Shown piece by piece: positions 21,997 to 30,003 of a stretch of DNA of 64,000 bases; position 1 is the first letter of the stretch; each line of letters begins with the position of its first letter. The notes below the pieces were generated by a model. The model did no database searches and was not told the DNA's origin. It was given only the letters and a program-made list of their open reading frames with translations. The DNA lies in contig MFPR01000014.1 of assembly GCA_001784175.1 (NCBI GenBank), forward strand, positions 11,797 to 75,796. Reading direction: 5' to 3'. Origin of the DNA: Candidatus Lindowbacteria bacterium RIFCSPLOWO2_12_FULL_62_27. Lineage in GTDB: Bacteria; Lindowbacteria; 2-12-FULL-62-27. The position numbers were made by a program, and so were the translations under genes.

Positions 21997-22044
21997 GTGG
22001 GCAGAAAATGTGTCAACCTTCTCGCAGGAAAGGAGGTGAGCACG

Positions 22045-22332
22045 ATGTCCGGGACGATTCTTCTGGGGCTTGTGTGTTTGGTTGTTCCGGTGCTTTACAA
22101 GTATGCCGGTCTGGGAACCCACAAGTACATCAAGATCGTGGGCATGTCAGGGCTGTTTTTTCTGCTGTCCGCGGTATTCGCCGACGGCATCTGGGTCCAT
22201 GAGACCCTGATGAAAATAGGCGTGCTGTGCAAGATGGGAACGTACTTTCTGGGATTCCTGGGGCTTCTGATCGGCACGATCATGGGAGCGCTGGACGTGA
22301 TGTTTGAAACGGGCGAGATCACAACCCACTAA
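22045..22332 (+). CDS. Small integral membrane protein, 95 aa, unknown function
   Basis: Start set at 22045 because an excellent ribosome binding site (AAAGGAGGTGA) is 7 nt upstream; a longer in-frame start at 21988 lies inside the promoter. The product has three hydrophobic segments: GTILLGLVCLVVPVLYKYAG, IVGMSGLFFLLSAVFADGIW and MGTYFLGFLGLLIGTIMG, and a short acidic C-terminus. No family recognised. It is a single-gene unit with its own promoter and a downstream intrinsic terminator. The strong promoter and ribosome binding site suggest high expression. Confidence 0.75.
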   Translation: MSGTILLGLVCLVVPVLYKYAGLGTHKYIKIVGMSGLFFLLSAVFADGIWVHETLMKIGVLCKMGTYFLGFLGLLIGTIMGALDVMFETGEITTH

Positions 22333-22458
22333 GGATAGCAAACGCCCGGTGCGAGTGGAATGAGTTGCAGTTCCATACCGAGGCGGCGTGAAAACGGCGC
22401 CGCTCCAGGAACGGTTATCCGACGGATGTTCGCTCGGGGCCGGTCCTCAACCTGAGGA
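22333..22458 (+). ncRNA. Structured non-coding stretch, possible 3' UTR-derived or separate RNA
   Basis: 126 nt with no reading frame between the small membrane gene and its terminator. It holds hairpins: GCGGCG/CGCCGC near 22391-22412, and TCCTCA-ACC-TGAGGA (22444-22458) right before the terminator stem. I could not match it to 6S RNA, SRP RNA, tmRNA or a common riboswitch. It may be just a folded 3' UTR. Confidence 0.3.
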
Positions 22459-22494
22459 AAGGGTTCGCTGTGAGAAACGGCGAGCCCTTTTTTT
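22459..22494 (+). terminator. Intrinsic terminator
   Basis: Stem AAGGGTTCGC / GCGAGCCCTT (10 pairs, one G-T), 11-nt loop, seven T residues ending at 22494. It terminates transcription coming from the small membrane gene and faces the convergent radical SAM gene. Confidence 0.85.
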
Positions 22495-22513
22495 GCGTCT
22501 TGAAAGACTTACT

Positions 22514-23629
22514 TTATTCCAAATGATCCCAGTTTCGGAAATGGAGCCGGCACCAGGTGTCGTAGACATCGAGCCAGTTGGCGAAGGACTCGCGGGAGTC
22601 GAGGTGCTGGAAGAATTTGTCCATGATCATGGTGTAGCCGGCGACGTAGTGGCGGCAGGAATGGCAGTCGATGTTGGCCACGCAACACTCGGCGTCGCTG
22701 TACGAAAAGTCCGTGTGATACTGCCGGTGATAGGGCTTGTTCAGGATCACGCAGTTGGTCGCCCAGCCGGTTTTGGCGTTCACCTCATAGCGGCCCTTCG
22801 GGTCGTTGATCCAACTGTTGTAATAGTGCGAGTAAACGACGGTTTCCCGATGATCGTCGAGGACGCGGTCGAGGATGTCGCGGACGCGCGCCAGGTCATC
22901 CGGTGTGAGCCGGAGGTTGTTGTCGGCGGTGCTGAACCGGAAGGTGCTGCGTTCGTCATGCTGGGAAGCGCCTCCATCCCGGAGTTTCGCGTTGTACTGG
23001 CGGGAGGGGCTGTAATGGTTGAATGAAATGCGGTTGCCGTTGTCGCGGCACATTCGGACGAGGTCCTGAATGAAATCGATGTTCTGGTGGTTGATGGTGT
23101 ACATGAAAATGGCGCGGGAATCCCCGGCGTAGTTCTGGATGCCGCGCTTGAACACCGGCGCGCCCCGGAACACCTTGTCGGTCTCCTCGTTGCCCCAGAG
23201 GGACACGTGGAGCATGAACGTGATTTCAGGATCGATCTTGATGGTGCCGTTGGTGTAGATCAGGCCGTTTTTCCAGAACCGGTTCGCCAGCCGCAGCCGG
23301 TCCTGGACCACGGCGGGCTCGGCGCCGGCAAAGTGCGGAAACGTGACGCCGCGCTCGGATTCCTTGCGGAAAAACTCCTCGTACTCTTCGATGGTGTGAT
23401 TGTCCTGGTAGCCGGCGGAAAGATCGCCCTCAAAGAAAAAACAGCCCTCGCAGCGGAGGTTGCAGCGCTTGGTGATGTCGTACCCGGATATCACAATCTT
23501 GGGCGCGTGCTTGCGGATCTTGTAATAGGCCCGCGCCAGCTCCGGGTTCTCTTCCAGATACCGGTCCAGCCGGGTCTTCCGGCGAACCGGCGCAGCCTGC
23601 GCTGCGCGCTCCTCGAGTCGGACGTTCAT
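22514..23629 (-). CDS. Radical SAM protein of unknown substrate
   Basis: 371 residues from the ATG at 23629, which has an AAGGAGGGAG site 6 nt upstream; a longer frame reaches 23677 but crosses this site. The SAM cluster motif CNLRCEGC (C56, C60, C63) is intact and followed by FFFEGDLSAGYQDNHTIEEYEEFF. A cysteine group near the C-terminus (AECCVANIDCHSCRHYV) could bind an auxiliary iron-sulfur cluster, as in SPASM-like proteins. The TIKIDPEITFMLHVSLWG segment is typical of radical SAM barrels. Substrate unknown. It has its own promoter and probably a palindromic operator, so it is likely a single-gene regulated unit. Confidence 0.85.
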   Translation of the reverse strand: MNVRLEERAAQAAPVRRKTRLDRYLEENPELARAYYKIRKHAPKIVISGYDITKRCNLRCEGCFFFEGDLSAGYQDNHTIEEYEEFFRKESERGVTFPHFAGAEPAVVQDRLRLANRFWKNGLIYTNGTIKIDPEITFMLHVSLWGNEETDKVFRGAPVFKRGIQNYAGDSRAIFMYTINHQNIDFIQDLVRMCRDNGNRISFNHYSPSRQYNAKLRDGGASQHDERSTFRFSTADNNLRLTPDDLARVRDILDRVLDDHRETVVYSHYYNSWINDPKGRYEVNAKTGWATNCVILNKPYHRQYHTDFSYSDAECCVANIDCHSCRHYVAGYTMIMDKFFQHLDSRESFANWLDVYDTWCRLHFRNWDHLE

Positions 23630-23659
23630 CCGCAACTCCCTCCTTGCCTGAAAGCCCCC

Positions 23660-23677
23660 GTGACAGAAAACCGTCAC
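23660..23677. promoter_or_regulatory. Inverted repeat downstream of the radical SAM promoter
   Basis: GTGACAG-AAAA-CCGTCAC with one mismatch in the 7-bp arms. It lies between the -10 box and the start codon, a position suited to an operator or to a leader hairpin. Confidence 0.45.
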
Positions 23678-23691
23678 AAAGACATTCGGAT

Positions 23692-23720
23692 TTTATATCC
23701 TTTTCGGCGCGTAAAGTCAA
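23692..23720 (-). promoter_or_regulatory. Sigma70-type promoter of the radical SAM gene
   Basis: TTGACT (23715-23720), 17-nt spacer and TATAAA (23692-23697) on the minus strand, about 63 nt upstream of the ATG at 23629. Confidence 0.7.
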
Positions 23721-23739
23721 GAAATTGAAAAAATAAAAT

Positions 23740-24843
23740 TCACCCCGGCGTGCGGGCGTGCGGGGTTGAGAGGATTTCGAGGACGGCGAGCGGCGCGGAG
23801 GCAGCGAGGTCGACCGGCTGCGGGGGGCGGTTTTTGGCGGCGACTGTGACGAGCGGGTGGAGGAGGTCCTTGGGGCGGCTTTCCGAGACGACGCCCACTC
23901 GGCCATCCGAGAGTTTGACCGTGCAGCCGACCGGGAAGATGCCGATGATCTGGACGAGGCGGCCTACGACCTTCTGGTCGAACTTGTCCCGCTGCGCGAG
24001 CATTTCTTTGGCGGCCTTGTCCGGCGAGAACGGCGGGCGCCAAGGGCGGGGCATGAGGAGGGCCGCGTAGACGTCGGCGGCCGCCACGATCCGGCTCGGA
24101 AGATCGAGGTCGGCGGCGACCTTGCGGTCCGGATATCCGCTGCCGTCCAGCCGTTCGTGATGGTCCATGACCAGCTTCACCAACGTTTCGGATGCGCCCT
24201 CCGTCCGGCGTAGAGCGCTGCACCCGAAGGCCGGATGCTTGTCGATTTCGGAGCGGAACATGCGGGTGAGAGGTTTGGGCGAGACCCACATGTGTTCCGG
24301 GACCTGGAGCATGCCGACGTCATGGAAGATCGCGCCGACGAAAATGTCCATGACCGCCGCGGCGGGCAGCCCGAGACCTTGCGCGGCCGCGACGCCCAGC
24401 ACGCAGACGTTGTGGGTGTGATGGAAGAGGAAGTTTCCGTTGGGATCGCCGGCCACGAGGGCCGCGTAGGGCGATTCGGTTTTCAGGCGGCCCATGCACG
24501 CCTCCGCGAGGGACTTGATGTTGTCGATGTCCAGCTTCTTTTCCCGGATGCATTCCAGCATCACGTGGCGGGCCATGCTGATCCAGCCCTCCGTCGTGGC
24601 CATCGCGGCGTCGGTCTTCATTCCGCCGAACGTTTCGTCCACGCGGGCTTCGGGCGGAAGCTTGAGCCCCGGATCGTCCTGAATGACCAGATGCAGGATG
24701 TTCGCGTCGAGGATCGTGCGGATGAGGGCGGCGGTCAGGGACGTCCCGGAAGGCGCGAGGACCTGGCCCTTGTCGGACAGGACCGTCCGGCCGATGCGCA
24801 TGCCGGGTTTCATGTAGGCCGTGTCGATCGTGCAGGTGCTCAT
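23740..24843 (-). CDS. HD-GYP domain protein, likely cyclic di-GMP phosphodiesterase
   Basis: 367 residues. An N-terminal domain of about 80 residues (MKPGMRIGRTVLSDKGQVLAPSG) of the DUF3391 type precedes a complete HD-GYP domain: HHTHNV (residues 141-146), FHDVGMLQVPEHM with H174-D175, HHERLDGSGYP at 228-238. All metal ligands and the GYP motif are present, so hydrolysis of c-di-GMP is plausible. The C-terminus (VGCTVKLSDGRVGVV) is a small beta domain common after HD-GYP. It overlaps the preceding radical SAM gene by 4 nt and is the last gene of the oxidase transcript. Confidence 0.9.
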   Translation of the reverse strand: MSTCTIDTAYMKPGMRIGRTVLSDKGQVLAPSGTSLTAALIRTILDANILHLVIQDDPGLKLPPEARVDETFGGMKTDAAMATTEGWISMARHVMLECIREKKLDIDNIKSLAEACMGRLKTESPYAALVAGDPNGNFLFHHTHNVCVLGVAAAQGLGLPAAAVMDIFVGAIFHDVGMLQVPEHMWVSPKPLTRMFRSEIDKHPAFGCSALRRTEGASETLVKLVMDHHERLDGSGYPDRKVAADLDLPSRIVAAADVYAALLMPRPWRPPFSPDKAAKEMLAQRDKFDQKVVGRLVQIIGIFPVGCTVKLSDGRVGVVSESRPKDLLHPLVTVAAKNRPPQPVDLAASAPLAVLEILSTPHARTPG

Positions 24844-25856
24844 GCGGACGCGGAGGAAACACCGGGCGCCGATTGCAGGAACACGCGTCGCCCGAACCGG
24901 ACGCGCGCCATCCGGCCGCCGGCCAACAGTTCGCGGACGGCCCGGTCGAAATTCGATTTGGGCAGGAGGAGGCTCCTGCGAAGCTCGGCGGGCGATTGAG
25001 GGCGGAGCGAGACGCTTCGGAGGATCCGGCCGGCGATTTTGGATTTTGGATTTTGGATTTTGGAGCTCACCCCTGACATCTCGCGCGGCCGCACGATGAC
25101 GTCGACCGCGTGGCCGCTCTGCCGCGCCACGCGCCGGGCCAGCATCGCCAGACGCGCGGCGGGCACCGGCCGGGCCTGGCTTTTGGCCGGCGGGCGGTCC
25201 ACGGTGCCGATCTGAACGCGGTCGAGCCGCAAGGTCCGGAGGAATCGCGCGAGCGCGTCGACGTCCTCGATCGAGTCATTGATCCGCCGGACGAGGAGAA
25301 CTTCCATCCATATTTTTCCCGGATGCTCCGCGCAAAATTGCCGGGCGCCGTCCAGATACCGGTCGAGCGTCAATCCGGGATGCGGCCGGTTCACCTTGCG
25401 CCAGGCCCGATCGGTCACCGCATCGAGCGACGGGACCACCAAGTCCGCGAGCCGGAGGTTCTCGCGAACGCGCGGCATCCACAGGAGCGATCCGTTTGTG
25501 ATGACCGTGAGCGGATAAGGACCGAGTTTTTTGAAGGTTCGCAGGATGTCGCCGAGGTTCGAGATCAAGGTCGGCTCGCCGGTGCCGGAAAATGTCACCG
25601 AGTCGAGATCGGCAGGGCCGTGGGCGCGGCAGAATCGGGCGTATTCCGCGTAGAGCGCGGCGGTCGGCTTGAATTCGATCAGCCGGAGCGCGTCTACGTG
25701 ATGGACGCGGACTTCGCAGTAAGGACACAGGAACGTGCATTCGCCGCGCAACAGGTCCACGCCGAGGGAGCGGCCGAGGCGGCGGGAGAGGACGGGGCCC
25801 ACCAGAAAAACCGGAGATTTTGGATTTTGGATTTTGGATTTTGGATTGGAATTCAT
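24840..25856 (-). CDS. Radical SAM protein (YfkA/MoaA-like small type) with repeat-encoded insertions
   Basis: 338 residues from the ATG at 25856, which overlaps the surE stop by 4 nt. The cluster motif is CTFLCPYC (C40, C44, C47), followed by DSVTFSGTGEPTL and VITNGSLLW, a pattern of short radical SAM proteins whose substrates are unknown. The C-terminal part from about residue 270 looks like a winged-helix segment (SVSLRPQSPAELRRSLLLPKSNFDRAVRELL). Two stretches, residues 4-14 and about 265-275, are SKIQNPKS-type peptides encoded by GATTTTG heptamer repeats, so the repeat has invaded the gene at both ends without breaking the frame. Confidence 0.85.
   Translation of the reverse strand: MNSNPKSKIQNPKSPVFLVGPVLSRRLGRSLGVDLLRGECTFLCPYCEVRVHHVDALRLIEFKPTAALYAEYARFCRAHGPADLDSVTFSGTGEPTLISNLGDILRTFKKLGPYPLTVITNGSLLWMPRVRENLRLADLVVPSLDAVTDRAWRKVNRPHPGLTLDRYLDGARQFCAEHPGKIWMEVLLVRRINDSIEDVDALARFLRTLRLDRVQIGTVDRPPAKSQARPVPAARLAMLARRVARQSGHAVDVIVRPREMSGVSSKIQNPKSKIAGRILRSVSLRPQSPAELRRSLLLPKSNFDRAVRELLAGGRMARVRFGRRVFLQSAPGVSSASA
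25035..25064. repeat. GATTTTG heptamer repeat (SKIQNPK-encoding) inside a gene
   Basis: Four tandem copies of GATTTTG plus two bases. On the coding strand it reads as SKIQNPKSKI, within the radical SAM gene between the barrel and the winged-helix-like tail. Confidence 0.9.
25816..25849. repeat. Second GATTTTG heptamer repeat at a gene start
   Basis: Four tandem copies of GATTTTG (25816-25843) and an imperfect fifth. It encodes residues 4-14 of the radical SAM protein, immediately after its start codon. Confidence 0.9.
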
Positions 25857-26632
25857 GGGAACAGTTTCCGGCACTCGGCGAGAAGTCTGCGGTCGGTGAG
25901 GTCCAGGTGGATGGGGGTGAGCGACACGCAGCCCCGCTCGATGGCCTCGATGTCCGTGCCGCGCTTTTTCAGGCTTTTGGGCTCGCCGACGATCCAGTAG
26001 ATCCAGCCTTTGCGGCTGCGGCCGAGGGCCTGCGGCGCGCGGCGCCGGGCGATGGGATCGCTGTAGGTGCTGCGGCCAAGCGGAACGACGCGGACGCCGC
26101 GAATGCGAGCGGCGGGGCGGGGCGGGAAATTGACATTGATGAAACTCCAGCGCGGAATCCTGAGGCGCCCGATCGAGGGGAGGACCGATTGGACGAAAAA
26201 GTCGGCATGGTCGTCGAAGTAAAATTCGCCGTCCCGGCCCGTCAGCGCCGAAATCGCGACGCTCGGGATGCCCTCCATGCAGCCTTCGGCGGCGGCCGCG
26301 CAGGTGCCGGAATAGGTGACGTCGTCGGCCAGGTTCTGGCCGTGATTGATGCCGGAGAGCAAAAGCGAGGGCCGGCGGTTTTTCAGGATCTCGAAAATCG
26401 CCATCATCACGCAATCGGTCGGCGTGCCGTCCACCGCGTATTGGTCCTCGCCGAGGCGCCGGACCGTGAGCGGCCGGTGAAGGGAGAGGCTCCGGGAGGC
26501 GCCGCTGGCGCCGCGGTCGGGCGCCACCACGACCGGCCGGTATCCGGCGGCGCGCAGGGCGCGAGCGAGGGCCTGGAGGCCGGCGGCGAAGATGCCGTCG
26601 TCGTTCGTGAGGACCACCGTCTGCGCGTTCAC
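25853..26632 (-). CDS. surE: 5'/3'-nucleotidase SurE
   Basis: 259 residues from a GTG at 26632 that overlaps the upstream stop (GTGA) and has GGAGAG 9 nt before it. The metal-binding signature VLTNDDGI (D11, D12) and the GTPTDCV and SGINHGQN motifs are intact, and the fold continues with YSGTCAAAAEG and SFINVNFP. SurE removes phosphate from nucleoside monophosphates and is common in stationary-phase stress. The longer frame starting with ATG at 26764 has no homology in its first 40 residues. It is in the operon with the oxidase genes upstream and radical SAM/HD-GYP genes downstream. Confidence 0.93.
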   Translation of the reverse strand: MNAQTVVLTNDDGIFAAGLQALARALRAAGYRPVVVAPDRGASGASRSLSLHRPLTVRRLGEDQYAVDGTPTDCVMMAIFEILKNRRPSLLLSGINHGQNLADDVTYSGTCAAAAEGCMEGIPSVAISALTGRDGEFYFDDHADFFVQSVLPSIGRLRIPRWSFINVNFPPRPAARIRGVRVVPLGRSTYSDPIARRRAPQALGRSRKGWIYWIVGEPKSLKKRGTDIEAIERGCVSLTPIHLDLTDRRLLAECRKLFP

Positions 26633-26880
26633 CAGGTACCACTCTCCGACGCCGGTGCGCATTTGGAACATCCACGGATGAGTATCTTTTGCGGCGGCTT
26701 GGTGTCGACAATCAAACCTTTGAGGGTCTCGTTCTCCGCCAGCTCGCTCTTGCAGAGAGGACAATACCGCCGGGGTTTCGCCGCGCCCGGCACGCCGGGA
26801 TGCATCATCCAGATGAGGGCGGCGATGCAGGCGATGAATCCCGCCGCGAGGGCGGTAAGGACATAGACATTTTCCAGCAT
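26629..26880 (-). CDS. Small membrane-anchored zinc-ribbon-like protein
   Basis: 83 residues. One N-terminal transmembrane helix (VYVLTALAAGFIACIAALIWM), then a cytoplasmic or periplasmic tail with CPLC and, about 30 residues later, CSKC, together a probable four-cysteine zinc site. No named family. It lies 46 nt below the CPVC protein gene and overlaps surE by 4 nt, so it is probably translated with it. Confidence 0.7.
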   Translation of the reverse strand: MLENVYVLTALAAGFIACIAALIWMMHPGVPGAAKPRRYCPLCKSELAENETLKGLIVDTKPPQKILIRGCSKCAPASESGTW

Positions 26881-26926
26881 GAGGAGAGAATACGACCGAT
26901 TGGGGGAAGTTACAAGTTGAAGGCTG

Positions 26927-27193
26927 TCAGCCCACGCGCTTCTGGATCAGCGCCTCCGCCTGTTCGATCAAGAGGTCCGCCTTCGCTTTTCGGCGGGCGC
27001 TGTGGATGACGTGGCCCGCGATGTAGCCGATGAGGCCGAACGGAAGGAGTCCGAGGAAAACGATGCCCCAGAAAAAGCCTTTGGCCTGTTGAGGCTCAAG
27101 GTCGCCGTAGCAGACCGGGCAGGCCGAGGCGCCTGCCGTCAGGAGGAAGACCCCAAGACCGAAAACGGAAACCCATTTCAAGATCAGTTGCAT
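26927..27193 (-). CDS. Small membrane protein with CPVC motif next to oxidase genes
   Basis: 88 residues from the ATG at 27193. It begins with a signal-like hydrophobic stretch (LILKWVSVFGLGVFLLTAG) ending near ASACPVCYGD, then a second helix (GIVFLGLLPFGLIGYIAGHVI) and a basic amphipathic tail. The CPVCYGD segment recurs in small proteins encoded beside caa3/aa3 oxidase genes in several phyla, which suggests a role in oxidase assembly or metal handling; that is inference. An upstream in-frame start at 27220 is less likely. Confidence 0.7.
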   Translation of the reverse strand: MQLILKWVSVFGLGVFLLTAGASACPVCYGDLEPQQAKGFFWGIVFLGLLPFGLIGYIAGHVIHSARRKAKADLLIEQAEALIQKRVG

Positions 27194-27244
27194 GGTTCGA
27201 TTATCTCGCACCCGAGCCATCCCCGCAAGCAGGCGGCCGCACGC

Positions 27245-27580
27245 TTAGTGGCGGACTCCCCCCAGGATGCCCGCGATGTCGGGGGAGATGAGGAAGATCA
27301 GGATGCAGATGGCGACGAGGGCGAGGGCCACGACGCCGTAGATCCATTTGCCCTCGAATTTGAGATGCATGAAGAACATCGCGATGAGGCAGACCTTGAT
27401 GATGGCGATGCCGGCCGCGATCGCGATGGCCGCCGGGCGCGGCACGTGCAGGGAGTTGGCCCAGACGGTGAGGACCGTGAGGACCGCGAGGGCGGCGAAG
27501 ATGGCGATATAGACCCGGACCATTCTTTTGGGGTCGCCATGCGCGTTGGCCACGGCTGTGGACTGCGGGTCCTGGCTCAT
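27245..27580 (-). CDS. ctaF: Cytochrome c oxidase subunit IV (prokaryotic type)
   Basis: 111 residues with three hydrophobic helices: YIAIFAALAVLTVLTVWAN, AAIAIAAGIAIIKVCLIAMFF and VALALVAICILIFLISPDIAG. The IIKVCLIAMFFMHLKFE motif is characteristic of prokaryotic COX IV (CtaF/CyoD-like). It is non-catalytic and stabilises the oxidase. The start overlaps the end of ctaE by 4 nt. Confidence 0.9.
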   Translation of the reverse strand: MSQDPQSTAVANAHGDPKRMVRVYIAIFAALAVLTVLTVWANSLHVPRPAAIAIAAGIAIIKVCLIAMFFMHLKFEGKWIYGVVALALVAICILIFLISPDIAGILGGVRH

Positions 27581-28182
27581 AGCAGGTACAGGAGCGGGAA
27601 AAGGACGACCCAGACGAGGTCGACGAAGTGCCAGTAGATGCCCGCGTATTCGACGCGCTCGCAGCGGCGCGGGGACCAGTGGCCCTTGAGGCCGCGGACC
27701 AGGATATAGAGATTGAAGAGAACGCCGCCGAGGACGTGGATGCCGTGGAGGCCGGTCATGGTGAAGTAGAAGGACCCGTAGAGGCCGCTGGAGATCGTGA
27801 TGCCCTCGTGCCACTTGTGCGGATACTCCCAGCATTTGACGGTCAGGAAAATCAGGCCGCAGGCGATCGTCGCCGCCAAGTACCAGATCATGCCTTTCGG
27901 GTTGTCCTGCTGGATCGACGCGAGCGCGAGGACCATCGTGACGCTGCTGACGATGAGGACGAGCGTGTTCACGAACGCGACCGGGACGCTGAGCATTTCG
28001 TGGGACGGCACGATGAAGAGCGGGCTGCCAAGCCGGAGCACGATGTAGGAACTGATGAGACTGCCGAACAACATGACTTCCGACGCCAGAAAGACCCACA
28101 TGCCGAGCTTGCCGTGCGGAACGCCGGTCGAGGTCGGCTCGTCGGAACTTTCCAGAATCCAAGGGGTCGAATAGGACGACAC
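27577..28182 (-). CDS. ctaE: Cytochrome c oxidase subunit III
   Basis: 201 residues from a GTG at 28182, preceded by AGGAG 8 nt upstream, inside the end of ctaD's trailer; the frame is open further back but that part overlaps ctaD. Family marks: GKLGMWVFLASEVMLFGSLISSY, NTLVLIVSSVTMVLA, WEYPHKWHEG, FYFTMTGLHGIHVLGG and the end YWHFVDLVWVVLFPLLYL. The Glu in SEVMLFG and the HGIHV histidines are those expected. It spans the membrane five times, as short COX III forms do. Confidence 0.94.
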   Translation of the reverse strand: MSSYSTPWILESSDEPTSTGVPHGKLGMWVFLASEVMLFGSLISSYIVLRLGSPLFIVPSHEMLSVPVAFVNTLVLIVSSVTMVLALASIQQDNPKGMIWYLAATIACGLIFLTVKCWEYPHKWHEGITISSGLYGSFYFTMTGLHGIHVLGGVLFNLYILVRGLKGHWSPRRCERVEYAGIYWHFVDLVWVVLFPLLYLL

Positions 28183-28187
28183 GGCGG

Positions 28188-29987
28188 CTACTCCTGCTGC
28201 GCCGGCTGCTGCTGCATCCGGCCCGTGAGCTGGTCTTCGGGGACATGTTGCGGAGACCAGTCGGTCTTGTGGCCCGGGACGCTGTACTCGTACGGTCCCC
28301 GGTGGACGGTCAGGTCGCCGGCGAAATTGCCGTGGGGCGGCGGGGAAGGACAGGCCGCCATGTCGAGCGTGGTGGCGTTCCATGGATTGTCCGTGGATTT
28401 CTCGCCTTTAAAAAGGCTGATGAAAAAATTGAGGATAAACGGAATCTGTGCGACCGCCAGGAGGATGGCCGACCAGGTCATGACCTTGTTCAGTCCGAGC
28501 GAGGGGAGGTTGTGCACCTGGGCGGTGGGGTCATACTGCCGGCGAAGCACGCCGGCCATTCCCTGGATCAGCATCGGGAAGAAAATGCCGTTCATGGCGA
28601 TGACGGACACCCAGAAATGCACTTTGCCCCAGAACACGTTCATCCGCCGGCCGAACATTTTCGGGAACCAGTAATAGATTCCGGCAAAGAGGGCGATGAG
28701 ACTGCCGGTCACAACCACATAGTGGAAGTGCCCGATCACGTACAGGGTATCGTGCAGGTAGATGTCGGTGGGCGTGAATCCGAGCGGAAGGCCGGTGAGG
28801 CCGCCGATGCCGAAGAGGGGCAGAAAGGCGATGGCGAAAAGCATGGGCGTGGTGAAGTGAATGGACCCGCCCCGGAGGCTCAGGAGGAAACACGTCAGAA
28901 CCATCACCGACGGGATCGAGATGAGCATGGTCGTCACGGTGAAAAACTTGGTGACGTCCGTGCGCATGCCGGACAGGAACATGTGATGGGCCCAGACGAT
29001 GAAGGACAGGACGCCGATCGAGCAGAGCGAAATGACGAGTTCCTTGAAACCAAAGAGGGGTTTGCGGGTGCCGTTGGCCAGCACTTCAGCCACGATGCCG
29101 AATTCGGGCAGGAGCAGCACATAGACTTCGGGGTGCGCCAAAAACCAGAACAGGTGCTGCCACAGCAGCGGATTTCCGCCGCCCGGCTGTTCGACCGGAA
29201 CGCCGCCGAAGATCAGGTTGGCGGGGATGAAGAAGTTGGCCTTGGCGACGCGGTCCATCAGTTGCAGGATCGCGCCCCCCTGGAGAACCGGGAAGGCCAG
29301 CACGAGCAGGATGGCGGTGACGAACTGGCACCAGACAAAAAACGGCAGGCGCATCCACGTCATGCCCTTGGCCCGCATGTTCATCGTGGTCGTGATGAAG
29401 TTGATGGCGCCAAAGAGCGAGGAAGTGATGATGAAGGTCATCGCGATGAGCCACATGGTCTGGCCGGGCGGCGCGAGATCCGCGAGCGGCGAGTAGGAGG
29501 TCCAGCCGGACTGGGCGGCGCCGCCGGGCATCGCGAAACTCGAAAGCATGAGGATGCCGCCCACGAGAAAGATCCAATAAGAGAGCATGTTGAGGAACGG
29601 AAAGGCCATGTCCTTGGCGCCGATCTGGAGCGGGAGGACGAAGTTGCCGAAGGCCGAAACGCCGAGGGGGACGACGCCGAGGAAGACCATGATGGTGCCG
29701 TGCATGGCGCCGAGTTGATTGTAAAATTCCGGCAGCATGACGCCGCCGGGCGCCATGGTGTCCGGCAGAAACCGGCCGATGATCGGGAGGACATGGCCGG
29801 GATACGCGAGCTGCCAGCGCATGAGAAGCATCATGGTAAACCCGGACAAGAGAAACAGGAGGGACGTGATCATGTACTGAATGCCGATGACCTTGTGGTC
29901 GGTGGAGAAGATATATTTCCGGACAAACGACAATTCCGGGTGGGTTTCGTGCGCCCCGGCCTTTGGGTGGACCGCTACTCCTTCCAT
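28188..29987 (-). CDS. ctaD: Cytochrome c oxidase subunit I
   Basis: 599 residues from the ATG at 29987; the open frame upstream overlaps ctaC. It is the haem-copper catalytic subunit with 12 helices. Visible marks: STDHKVIGIQYM, LGAMHGTIMVFLGVVPLG with a haem ligand His, FWFLAHPEVYVLLLPEFGI with the Cu-B His and the cross-linked Tyr, WAHHMFLSGM with the Cu-B His pair, and HDTLYVIGHFHYVV with the haem ligands. The YVLLLPEFG motif marks an A-type oxidase with an intact K channel. It follows ctaC by 16 nt. Confidence 0.97.
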   Translation of the reverse strand: MEGVAVHPKAGAHETHPELSFVRKYIFSTDHKVIGIQYMITSLLFLLSGFTMMLLMRWQLAYPGHVLPIIGRFLPDTMAPGGVMLPEFYNQLGAMHGTIMVFLGVVPLGVSAFGNFVLPLQIGAKDMAFPFLNMLSYWIFLVGGILMLSSFAMPGGAAQSGWTSYSPLADLAPPGQTMWLIAMTFIITSSLFGAINFITTTMNMRAKGMTWMRLPFFVWCQFVTAILLVLAFPVLQGGAILQLMDRVAKANFFIPANLIFGGVPVEQPGGGNPLLWQHLFWFLAHPEVYVLLLPEFGIVAEVLANGTRKPLFGFKELVISLCSIGVLSFIVWAHHMFLSGMRTDVTKFFTVTTMLISIPSVMVLTCFLLSLRGGSIHFTTPMLFAIAFLPLFGIGGLTGLPLGFTPTDIYLHDTLYVIGHFHYVVVTGSLIALFAGIYYWFPKMFGRRMNVFWGKVHFWVSVIAMNGIFFPMLIQGMAGVLRRQYDPTAQVHNLPSLGLNKVMTWSAILLAVAQIPFILNFFISLFKGEKSTDNPWNATTLDMAACPSPPPHGNFAGDLTVHRGPYEYSVPGHKTDWSPQHVPEDQLTGRMQQQPAQQE

Positions 29988-30003
29988 ATTATATAGCGCC
30001 CTC

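Noticed and set aside
22333-22494. c-di-GMP, cobalamin or SAM riboswitch
   Set aside because: No conserved core sequence of these riboswitches could be matched, and the element lies downstream, not upstream, of a gene on its strand.
28245-29996. 583-codon frame antisense to ctaD
   Set aside because: The minus strand encodes a textbook COX I; the plus-strand frame is low in hydrophobic residues and has no domain.
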